From the NCBI GenBank assembly GCA_965214125.1, contig CBDCBA010000012.1, positions 1 through 10,455 of the forward strand: DNA of 10,455 nt, written 5' to 3'. Made by a program: the position numbers and the translations under genes. This DNA is from CBDCBA01 sp965214125 (GTDB taxonomy: Bacteria > Planctomycetota > Phycisphaerae > Tepidisphaerales > Tepidisphaeraceae). The notes below the pieces were generated by a model, which had not been told where the DNA came from, did not search any database, and was given only the letters and a program-made list of their open reading frames with translations. Within the stretch, counting starts at the first letter, position 1, and the number at the start of each line of letters is the position of its first letter. Positions 5,965-10,455 of this stretch are shown here, piece after piece.

Positions 5965-7561
5965 CCGAGTAGGCCGGGAATGTCGGATCGGCCGCGAGCG
6001 CGGCCGTGGTGCGGGTCACGGCGTCGGGGCGGGCGACGAAGGTGTGGGGGGCGGCGGAGAGGGTCGTCACCGTGCCGGCCAGGTCGATCGTGGAGAAGTC
6101 GAGCGTGACGGGTTTCGGCGAGAGGTTGACGACGATGGCGGTCGGCGATTGCGACCCGTCGCGGCTGGAGAAGTGCCAGGCGAAGGCGGCGGGGTAGGCG
6201 TTGCCGGCCTTGTCGGTGATCGAGGGGATGCCGGGCAAATCGAGCGCGGTGGCGGTGTCGCGGCCGTGCATGGCGCGGCCGAAGAGGCTCATCACGAGGC
6301 CGGGGGCGGTCGGCTCCCAGCGGCGGGTTGGCCGCAGGCCCTTTGCGGCGTCGAGGGCGAGGTTCTGGAAGTCGTCGTCGCCCCACAGCGCCGGAAAGAG
6401 GTTGCCGCCGATTAGGTTGTGGAAGTCGACGAGCTGCACGCGCCCGTCGGCGAGATAGGCGTCGAGGTAGGCGGCGATGAACAGGCCGTGCGACCAGGTG
6501 TTGCGGACGGCACCGTTGTGGTCGGAGATGTTGAACTCCGTCAGCCAGATCGGCATATCGGCGGGCAGCTCCTGGCTGGCGCTGAACTTGTCCCACGCGG
6601 CCCGCGGGCGGCTGAGCATATAGGCCACGCCCGCCTCGGTTTGCAGCAGGTCGTGGACGGCCGCCTGCCACTCGGGCGGAGCGATGCGGTTGTTGCCGGG
6701 CTTGTTGGCAACGCCCCCCACCGCCTCCATGTCGTTGCCCTCGACGATGCCGTCGAGGTCGTGGCCGACGTACTTGTGAACGGTCACGGCGTCGATCACG
6801 CTCGGGTCGAGCAGCGGCGCGACCTTGGCGTTCCACGTGCGGCGGCGTTCGCTGTGGCGTGGCTCTCCCCCGCTGCTGCCGACGGCGGCGACGAGGGCGT
6901 TTGGGAACTCGGCCTTGATCGCTCGGGCCCATTCGTTTGCGGCGGTCGCGTAGGCCTCTGGCGTGGGGAACTTGTCGGTCACATAGCGATCGGCACCGGG
7001 GCCGAAGTAGAGTTCGTTGCCGAGCTCGACGTACGTGACCGGCAGACCGAGGGCACGGGCGTGCTTCAGGTGCTCGATCTGCTCGGCCGGCTCGTAGTGG
7101 ACGACGTTGAGCATGTAGACCGGCTCGAAGCCGACCTTCTTTTGGCCCGCGGCAAGGTTGTCGAGCGTGTACGTGCGCGGCGTGTTCGCCATCGCGCGGG
7201 TCCAGGCGATGGTCCGGTCGTAGTCGATCTCACCCAGGCCGGGGGTGGCGGGGGTGGCGGGGGTGGGGCCGCTGTCGCGGAACGGGCGGCCGGCATCCCA
7301 GTCCCAGATGTTGCCGAGCGATCCGGCCGGGTAACGCAGGTTGCCGGGGCGAAGCTCCTTCGTCGCCTCGGCGAGACCGGGCGTGTTCCAGGGCTGGTCG
7401 AGCGAAGTGAGGTTGCCGTTGTAGCCGACCCAGTGGGGCAGGATTTCGTGCGACTCGCCGAGTTCGACCTTGATCGACGCCGGCTCATCGTCGTCCGACG
7501 CGAGGGCAACGCGCGCAATCAGGGCTGCGGAGGCGGCGATCACGGCGCGGGCGAGGAACAT
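5942..7561 (-). CDS. Secreted glycoside hydrolase, clan GH-A type
   Basis: Exported glycosidase of 539 residues. MFLARAVIAASAALIARVALAS (first 22 residues) is a signal peptide with an ALA-S cleavage site. The mature part has a TIM-barrel look: WVGYNGNLTSL (44-54), LRPGNLRYPAGSLGN (70-84), and VTYVELGNELYFG (175-187), where E183 of GNE is the candidate acid/base. PIWLTEFNISDHNG (337-350) places E342 as the candidate nucleophile. This arrangement is typical of clan GH-A families such as GH51, GH79, GH30 or GH39, and the RYPAG start is reminiscent of alpha-L-arabinofuranosidase or GH79-like enzymes. A beta-rich C-terminal domain follows (about 470-539). I cannot assign a family number or substrate. 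A 9-base tandem repeat encodes the TPATPATPG stretch near residues 100-108. Its own promoter (7568-7595) lies directly before the ATG. It converges on and overlaps the deacetylase gene by 23 bases. Confidence 0.82.
   Translation of the reverse strand: MFLARAVIAASAALIARVALASDDDEPASIKVELGESHEILPHWVGYNGNLTSLDQPWNTPGLAEATKELRPGNLRYPAGSLGNIWDWDAGRPFRDSGPTPATPATPGLGEIDYDRTIAWTRAMANTPRTYTLDNLAAGQKKVGFEPVYMLNVVHYEPAEQIEHLKHARALGLPVTYVELGNELYFGPGADRYVTDKFPTPEAYATAANEWARAIKAEFPNALVAAVGSSGGEPRHSERRRTWNAKVAPLLDPSVIDAVTVHKYVGHDLDGIVEGNDMEAVGGVANKPGNNRIAPPEWQAAVHDLLQTEAGVAYMLSRPRAAWDKFSASQELPADMPIWLTEFNISDHNGAVRNTWSHGLFIAAYLDAYLADGRVQLVDFHNLIGGNLFPALWGDDDFQNLALDAAKGLRPTRRWEPTAPGLVMSLFGRAMHGRDTATALDLPGIPSITDKAGNAYPAAFAWHFSSRDGSQSPTAIVVNLSPKPVTLDFSTIDLAGTVTTLSAAPHTFVARPDAVTRTTAALAADPTFPAYSVSLIAGE
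7241..7267. repeat. Short tandem repeat, 9-base unit, three copies
   Basis: GGGGGTGGC occurs at 7241-7249 and 7250-7258, and with a changed last base at 7259-7267. On the minus strand it encodes an Ala/Thr/Pro-rich loop in the hydrolase. Each copy keeps the frame, so copy-number change would only lengthen or shorten this loop by three residues. Confidence 0.8.
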
Positions 7562-7567
7562 CCGCCC

Positions 7568-7595
7568 AACCTACCGCCAGCCCATTGTGTGTCAA
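7568..7595 (-). promoter_or_regulatory. Sigma70-type promoter of the glycoside hydrolase gene
   Basis: On the minus strand, GTATTGACACA carries a perfect -35 TTGACA (7590-7595). Sixteen bases later is TAGGTT (7568-7573) as the -10. The -10 ends only 6 bases before the ATG at 7561, so transcription would begin at or next to the start codon, predicting a leaderless or nearly leaderless mRNA. The hexamers and spacing match the promoters at 8643-8670 and 9977-10004. The CACAG-N7-CTGTG palindrome of those two is missing here. Confidence 0.7.
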
Positions 7596-7604
7596 TACAA
7601 AGCA

Positions 7605-7636
7605 AGGCGGGCGAACGCCGTCGCGTTCGCCCGCCT
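7605..7636 (-). terminator. Intrinsic terminator after the prepilin-like gene
   Basis: AGGCGGGCGAACG (7605-7617) and CGTTCGCCCGCCT (7624-7636) form a perfect 13-bp stem with a 6-base loop. On the minus strand the stem is followed by TTGCTTTG. It sits 28 bases past the stop of the prepilin-like gene and ends only 9 bases before the -35 of the hydrolase promoter, so one gene is ended and the next begun within a very short stretch. Confidence 0.78.
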
Positions 7637-7663
7637 CGTTGAAAGGGAAGTCTGCCCGAAGAC

Positions 7664-8533
7664 CTACGGCGTGGCGTCGCCGCCGTCGCCACCACCCACG
7701 TAGCGGCGGGCGAAGGGCCAGGTTTGGTTCACCTGGCCGCCGCCCCAGAAGGCGGCGTACTGCGGGTCGCCGAACTGCTCGACCGACTCCACGGTGTAGC
7801 TGGGGACTTCTTCGGTGCCCAGGCTCTCGCCGTGGCCGTCGAGGAAGAGAACGTTGGTGCCCTGCTTGAACTTGGGGTGGGGCAGGATCGACAGTTCCCA
7901 CTGCGGCGTGGAAGCGCCGTCGATGTGCTCGCCGTCGGGGGTGAAGCCCTCGGGCCAGACGGTGCGGGCCTTGTTCATGCCGTCGATGAGCAACGCCACG
8001 GAGGCGCTGTCGGCGAAGTCCACGTACTTCTTGTACTGCCAGTTGAACGGCGTGCTGTTGGCGGGCAGGTAGTCGCGGTAGTCGGTGCCGCGCAGGTTGA
8101 GGTTCAGGGCGTAGTGCGAGTCGGCGTGGTTCTCGAGCGGGTGCGTGCTGAGCATCTCCGGGCAGGAGAGGAACTCGTTGAAGTTCTTGTTCGCCGCCAC
8201 GCCGGACTGGTTCTCGTCGCCCTCGTTGATGTAGGGCCGCGTTTTGGCGGGCCAGCTTCCGGGCACGTCGGCGCCCCACTGGAACCAGGGGGCGCTCGAG
8301 AAGAAGCCGGGCAGGTTCTCGGGAATAATCACGCCGTCGTACTCGTTCGAGTAGAGCTGGAAGGCGAAGGCCGTCTGCCGCACCTGCGACAGGCAAACGA
8401 GCGACTTGGCCGCCGCGCGGGCGCGGCTCAGGGTCGGCAGCAGGATGCCGATCAAGAGGGCGATGATGCCGATCACGACGAGCAGCTCCACGAGCGTGAA
8501 GCCGCGACGGCGGTTGGGGCAAGGGTGGGTCAC
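7664..8533 (-). CDS. Prepilin-like secreted protein (type IV pilin leader, H-x-DG type)
   Basis: A 289-residue exported protein processed by a prepilin peptidase. RRRGFTLVELLVVIGIIALLIGILLP (8-33) is a type IV pilin/type II secretion pseudopilin leader. Cleavage is expected between G11 and F12, with the conserved E16 at +5 of the mature form, followed by the hydrophobic helix. After CLSQVRQ (48-54) comes a long beta-rich globular part. The end carries HPKFKQGTNVLFLDGH (219-234), a variant of the H-X9-DG segment common in planctomycete proteins of this type; here 12 residues separate H219 from D232-G233. Such proteins are abundant in Planctomycetes, and their function is mostly unknown. The GTG start at 8533 follows GAGGAGG by 5 bases and is the usual distance before the GFTLVE leader. 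A TTG further upstream at 8644 would overlap the -10 of its promoter and is rejected. It is transcribed alone, with its own promoter and terminator. Confidence 0.88.
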   Translation of the reverse strand: MTHPCPNRRRGFTLVELLVVIGIIALLIGILLPTLSRARAAAKSLVCLSQVRQTAFAFQLYSNEYDGVIIPENLPGFFSSAPWFQWGADVPGSWPAKTRPYINEGDENQSGVAANKNFNEFLSCPEMLSTHPLENHADSHYALNLNLRGTDYRDYLPANSTPFNWQYKKYVDFADSASVALLIDGMNKARTVWPEGFTPDGEHIDGASTPQWELSILPHPKFKQGTNVLFLDGHGESLGTEEVPSYTVESVEQFGDPQYAAFWGGGQVNQTWPFARRYVGGGDGGDATP

Positions 8534-8538
8534 GGTGT

Positions 8539-8545
8539 CCTCCTC
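8539..8545 (-). promoter_or_regulatory. Ribosome binding site deciding the GTG start at 8533
   Basis: GAGGAGG on the minus strand lies 5 bases before the GTG at 8533. It selects the short N-terminus, which places the pilin leader at the very start of the protein as expected. Confidence 0.75.
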
Positions 8546-8642
8546 GGACGGGTGATTCGGGCGATCGCCTCGCCGCGACCTCGCGGCAACGCGATGGGGA
8601 TGGGTTCCTCCGCACACCCGACTGCGGGTGACGCGATACCGC

Positions 8643-8670
8643 AATGTAGCACAGTCCGAATCTGTGTCAA
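8643..8670 (-). promoter_or_regulatory. Sigma70-type promoter of the prepilin-like gene
   Basis: On the minus strand, CAGTATTGACACAG gives a perfect -35 TTGACA (8665-8670). TACATT (8643-8648) is the -10 after a 16-base spacer. The expected leader before the GTG at 8533 is about 100 bases. It contains small GC-rich stem-loops (for example CCGCGA/TCGCGG near 8574-8587), but I see no known riboswitch fold. Confidence 0.75.
8650..8666. promoter_or_regulatory. Candidate operator CACAG-N7-CTGTG in the prepilin promoter
   Basis: CACAG (8650-8654) and CTGTG (8662-8666) form a perfect 5-bp dyad centred in the -35/-10 spacer. The same dyad with the same 7-base gap and the same register lies in the PEP-CTERM promoter at 9984-10000. 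Binding here would block RNA polymerase, so a repressor site is the simplest reading. The binding protein is not known. Confidence 0.5.
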
Positions 8671-8687
8671 TACTGATTAGCCGGTAC

Positions 8688-9209
8688 TTAGTTAACCGGG
8701 GTGACGCTCAGGTCGCGGTAGCGGTACGTCGGGCCCTGCTGCTCTTCGTTGAAGTAGAACTGGATGCGGCCGTCGTTGACGTCGGGATCGAAGACGAACT
8801 CGACGCGTAGGCGGCTCCAGACGCCGGGCGTGCTCTTCCAGACGCCGGTCGCCTGCACCTCGTCGTCGGTGCTTTTGGCCTCATCGACCTGGGGCACGGT
8901 GATGATGGTGCTGGCCCCGCTCTCACCCTTGGCCTCGACGCTGAAGACGTAGGCCTTGCCCGGCTCGAGGTCCTTCGTCAGCTCCGCGGGCAGCATCAGG
9001 ACAGCCATGTTCCAGTCGCCGATTTTGGCGGTGTCGAAGACGACCGCCTCGTCCTCGACGGTCAGGCTATCGTCGCCGACCTTGACGTTCTGCCCGTATT
9101 GCGGGCCGTCCTTCGTGCGGGCCCAGGCGGTCGTCTCCGCGAGGTCGACGGCTCCGCCAGCAAGGAGAGCGGCGACGAGGGCGAACGGTGCGAGCAGGCT
9201 GGCAAGCAT
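8688..9209 (-). CDS. Small secreted beta-rich protein, function unknown
   Basis: A 173-residue exported protein. MLASLLAPFALVAALLAGGA (first 20 residues) is a signal peptide, with cleavage likely before VDLAE. The mature part alternates hydrophobic and polar residues in short strands: SLTVEDEAVVFDT (48-60), AYVFSVEAKG (86-95), WSRLRVEFVFDPDVNDGRIQ (131-150), and a final YRDLSVTPVN. The order of segments resembles a single jelly-roll, galactose-binding-like domain of the CBM4/9 type: an early strand with GDW, a mid-protein 'PGKAYVFSVEAK' and a late 'LRVEFVFDP...GRIQFYF...DLSV'. I therefore suspect sugar or cell-wall binding, but no binding residue can be assigned. The ATG is preceded by AAGGAAA at 5 bases. 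No promoter of the shared type precedes it; it lies 88 bases after the PEP-CTERM stop, past a stem-loop, so it may be expressed by readthrough or from an unseen promoter. Confidence 0.75.
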   Translation of the reverse strand: MLASLLAPFALVAALLAGGAVDLAETTAWARTKDGPQYGQNVKVGDDSLTVEDEAVVFDTAKIGDWNMAVLMLPAELTKDLEPGKAYVFSVEAKGESGASTIITVPQVDEAKSTDDEVQATGVWKSTPGVWSRLRVEFVFDPDVNDGRIQFYFNEEQQGPTYRYRDLSVTPVN

Positions 9210-9249
9210 GGCGGTTTCCTTGGGAGAAGTGGCGATTCAGATGCGGAAA

Positions 9250-9280
9250 CGCCCGCCGGAACCCGGAGTTCCGGCGGGCG
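9250..9280 (-). terminator. Stem-loop terminator after the PEP-CTERM gene
   Basis: CGCCCGCCGGAAC (9250-9262) and GTTCCGGCGGGCG (9268-9280) form a perfect 13-bp stem with a 5-base loop. It lies 17 bases beyond the PEP-CTERM stop. On the minus strand only TTT follows, so termination may be partial. That would allow some expression of the small secreted protein downstream. Confidence 0.65.
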
Positions 9281-9297
9281 GCGGAGGAGGAGTCTGT

Positions 9298-9912
9298 CTA
9301 GCGGCGTCGGCGCAGCCCGAGCAGCCCCAAGCCGGCGATCGCGGCGAGGGCGGTGGGCTCGGGGACAGCGGCGGCGTTGAGTTGCAGGTTGCGCAGCCGC
9401 ACGATCCCGCCGCTCGTGGGGGTGACGGTCAGCACCTCGCCCGCGTCGACCGCGAAGCTGAAGCCCGTGAAGGTCGGCGTCGAGGTGCCGCCGGAGACAC
9501 TCAACGCCATGTTGTTGCGGTTGAGCGTGAGGGTGTCGGTGCCGTTGCTGAAGATCAGGCCCTCGTCGTCGTTGTCCACGTTCTGCACGCGCACGGAGTC
9601 GATCGTGATGTTCACCGGGCCGCTCAGGCCTGTGAAGGAGATGAAGAGCGACTCGCCGTCATCGAGGTTGTCGTTGTTCACGCCGACCCCGCCGCCGCTG
9701 TCGAACAGGGTGGCCGTGCCTGCGCCGTCGGACCCGGCGACGTCGACCGAGAAGGTGAGGCCGTTGTCGCTGACATTGGCGGAAATCGCGGCATCCCCGT
9801 CGTAGTTGCCAAAGGTTTGCCCCGCGGCGAAGTCAACTAGCGTGGCCGCTGATGCCGAGCCAGCCAGCGTGAGAAGGCCACCAAAGGTGGCCAGCAGAAG
9901 ATTGTGACGCAT
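9298..9912 (-). CDS. PEP-CTERM sorting-domain surface protein
   Basis: A 204-residue exported protein. MRHNLLLATFGGLLTLAGSASA (first 22 residues) is a signal peptide cleaved before ATLVDF. The C-terminus shows all three parts of a PEP-CTERM signal: VPEP (183-186), a hydrophobic helix (ALAAIAGLGLLGL, 188-200) and a terminal RRRR. Proteins of this class are processed by an exosortase and typically accompany exopolysaccharide systems. The body is Gly/Asp/Asn/Thr-rich and beta-strand-like, with low-complexity acidic parts such as NNDNLDDGE (79-87) and NVDNDDEGL (111-119); it contains no Cys. I see no enzymatic motif. The ATG at 9912 follows GAGGAG by 5 bases, and about 58 bases of leader separate it from the predicted transcription start. 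Its promoter has the shared TTGACA-N16-TAGCTT form with the CACAG-N7-CTGTG dyad. No exosortase gene is present in the window. Confidence 0.9.
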   Translation of the reverse strand: MRHNLLLATFGGLLTLAGSASAATLVDFAAGQTFGNYDGDAAISANVSDNGLTFSVDVAGSDGAGTATLFDSGGGVGVNNDNLDDGESLFISFTGLSGPVNITIDSVRVQNVDNDDEGLIFSNGTDTLTLNRNNMALSVSGGTSTPTFTGFSFAVDAGEVLTVTPTSGGIVRLRNLQLNAAAVPEPTALAAIAGLGLLGLRRRR

Positions 9913-9976
9913 TTCGACTCCTCGCGGGATGTGTGGCAACGCTGCACCGAAACCGTGTTTCGAAGCCAGCCACAAC

Positions 9977-10004
9977 AAGCTACCACAGGACTTTTCTGTG
10001 TCAA
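9977..10004 (-). promoter_or_regulatory. Sigma70-type promoter of the PEP-CTERM gene
   Basis: On the minus strand, CAGTGTTGACACAG has a perfect -35 TTGACA (9999-10004). TAGCTT (9977-9982) is the -10 after 16 bases. The TGA stop of the upstream gene (10001-10003) lies inside the -35 hexamer, so the two genes are as close as promoter and coding sequence can be. Confidence 0.75.
9984..10000. promoter_or_regulatory. Candidate operator CACAG-N7-CTGTG in the PEP-CTERM promoter
   Basis: CACAG (9984-9988) and CTGTG (9996-10000) form a perfect dyad with a 7-base gap in the -35/-10 spacer. Its register is identical to the site at 8650-8666, while the seven central bases differ. Conservation of the arms but not the centre is what a protein-binding site would show. 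Confidence 0.5.
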
Positions 10005-10455
10005 CACTGAGGCGCGACAGATTGGTGCAGGGCGTTTGGCAGCCACTGCTTCGACTGGGGGTCGCCGATGCCGACGACCCAGGTGGCGTCGCCGGCTTCG
10101 GGGCGGGCCAGGGCAATCGTGAGCGTGTGCTCCCCCGCCGCCAGCCGGCGGGTGGCGTGCTGGTGCAGCGGGATGCGGTGGAAGCTCGGCGACATCCGCC
10201 CGCACTCGCGGCCGAAGGCGAACGACCCGTCGAGCCAGACCCGCGCGTTCTGCGGCGTGTTGAACATCACCAGCACGTCGCGCTCCTCGTCCAGCCGGAA
10301 CGTGAACCGCAGCAAGGCGACCGGCCCCTCGAACTCGCCCTGCGGTAGCCGCCCCACCGTGCCGGCAGGTCGAGGCGTCGGGCGTCGGCGGGCATCTCGG
10401 GGCAGGAAACATCGCCCGGCGGCATGCCGCGATGATCGCGCCACCCCTTGCGGGT
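10001..10455 (-). CDS. C-terminal part of a protein with a possible sugar-binding domain; probable frameshift
   Basis: The gene enters from the right edge and ends with TGA at 10001-10003. The well-supported part reads GEFEGPVALLRFTFRLDEE, DVLVMFNTPQNARVWLDG, then LAAGEHTLTIALARPEAGDATWVVGIGDP. This resembles the jelly-roll accessory domains found in glycosidases and esterases (strand, 'ARVWLDG', 'L.AGEHTL.I'). Going upstream, this frame runs to a GTG at 10444, but its composition becomes Arg/Pro-rich and its codon third positions lose GC bias. In another frame, bases 10455-10352 read WRDHRGMPPGDVSCPEMP and LDLPARWG, with 29 of 35 codons ending in G or C. One extra base in the GGGG run (10352-10355) would join the two frames as ...LPARWGRLPQGEFEGP.... 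So this is either a natural frameshift or a sequence error. The family is not identified because the N-terminal part is outside the window. Confidence 0.6.
   Translation of the reverse strand, partial: PQGVARSSRHAAGRCFLPRDARRRPTPRPAGTVGRLPQGEFEGPVALLRFTFRLDEERDVLVMFNTPQNARVWLDGSFAFGRECGRMSPSFHRIPLHQHATRRLAAGEHTLTIALARPEAGDATWVVGIGDPQSKQWLPNALHQSVAPQC

Noticed and set aside
5649..6932. Long minus-strand open frame spanning the end of the deacetylase and half of the hydrolase
   Set aside because: Its product is almost all Arg/Pro/Ala, and the hydrolase in another frame of the same strand has signal peptide and catalytic motifs.
6419..7642. Plus-strand open frame of 407 codons opposite the hydrolase
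   Set aside because: Its Val/Gly/Arg-rich composition mirrors the complement of the hydrolase codons. No motif or convincing start was found, and it runs through the promoter and terminator region.
8534..8642. Riboswitch or structured RNA in the leader of the prepilin-like gene
   Set aside because: Only short GC-rich stems are visible and nothing matches a known aptamer core.
7724..8680. Plus-strand open frame opposite the prepilin-like gene
   Set aside because: The opposite strand encodes an unmistakable pilin leader with ribosome binding site, promoter and terminator; the plus frame has none of these.
8681..8699. CCGGT/ACCGG stem at the end of the small secreted protein gene as terminator
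   Set aside because: Only five base pairs with a nine-base loop overlapping the stop codon, and no T-run.
1..10455. CRISPR arrays, tRNA/rRNA genes, insertion sequences, toxin-antitoxin or defence genes
   Set aside because: No spaced direct repeats, no cloverleaf or rRNA-like segment, and no transposase, integrase or defence-type motif were found on either strand.

Overview
The window is high-GC bacterial DNA, most likely from a planctomycete of the Phycisphaerae type. This is inferred from three things: a prepilin-type secreted protein with the GFTLVELLVVIGIIALL leader, a PEP-CTERM surface protein, and a cluster of secreted carbohydrate-active proteins beside a polysaccharide-synthesis operon. 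I recognised no rRNA, tRNA, CRISPR array, transposase or integrase.

Left half (about 1-5964, + strand): a tightly packed exopolysaccharide-type operon. In order: the tail of an upstream gene (possibly a glycosyltransferase), two GT-B fold (GT4-like) glycosyltransferases, a GNAT-family acetyltransferase, a multi-pass membrane protein that resembles polysaccharide polymerase/ligase-type proteins, and a NodB-type polysaccharide deacetylase. Most junctions overlap or nearly touch (TTGA, GTGA, TAGTG), which indicates translational coupling. Together they would build, acylate, polymerise or export, and deacetylate a surface glycan. Two palindromic elements sit in this operon. A 71-bp inverted-repeat element lies in frame inside the acetyltransferase gene. 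An 86-bp REPIN-like element with perfect 34-bp arms sits in the only sizeable intergenic gap.

Right half (5942-10455, - strand): a series of separately transcribed genes for exported proteins. Reading in the direction of transcription they are: the C-terminal part of a protein with a possible sugar-binding domain (cut by the window edge, with a probable frameshift), a PEP-CTERM protein, a small secreted beta-rich protein, a prepilin-like (H-x-DG type) protein, and a secreted glycoside hydrolase of clan GH-A type. The last converges on the deacetylase with a 23-bp overlap. Three of these genes share an almost identical promoter: GTRTTGACACA, then TAnnTTG, always with 16 bp between hexamers. 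Two of the three also carry an exact CACAG-N7-CTGTG palindrome between the hexamers. This looks like a small co-regulated set for extracellular carbohydrate handling. The hydrolase promoter sits so close to its ATG that the mRNA may be leaderless.

The most notable points are the shared promoter/operator architecture, the in-frame palindromic insertion in the acetyltransferase, and the REPIN-like element. No complete novel defence or mobile system is visible.
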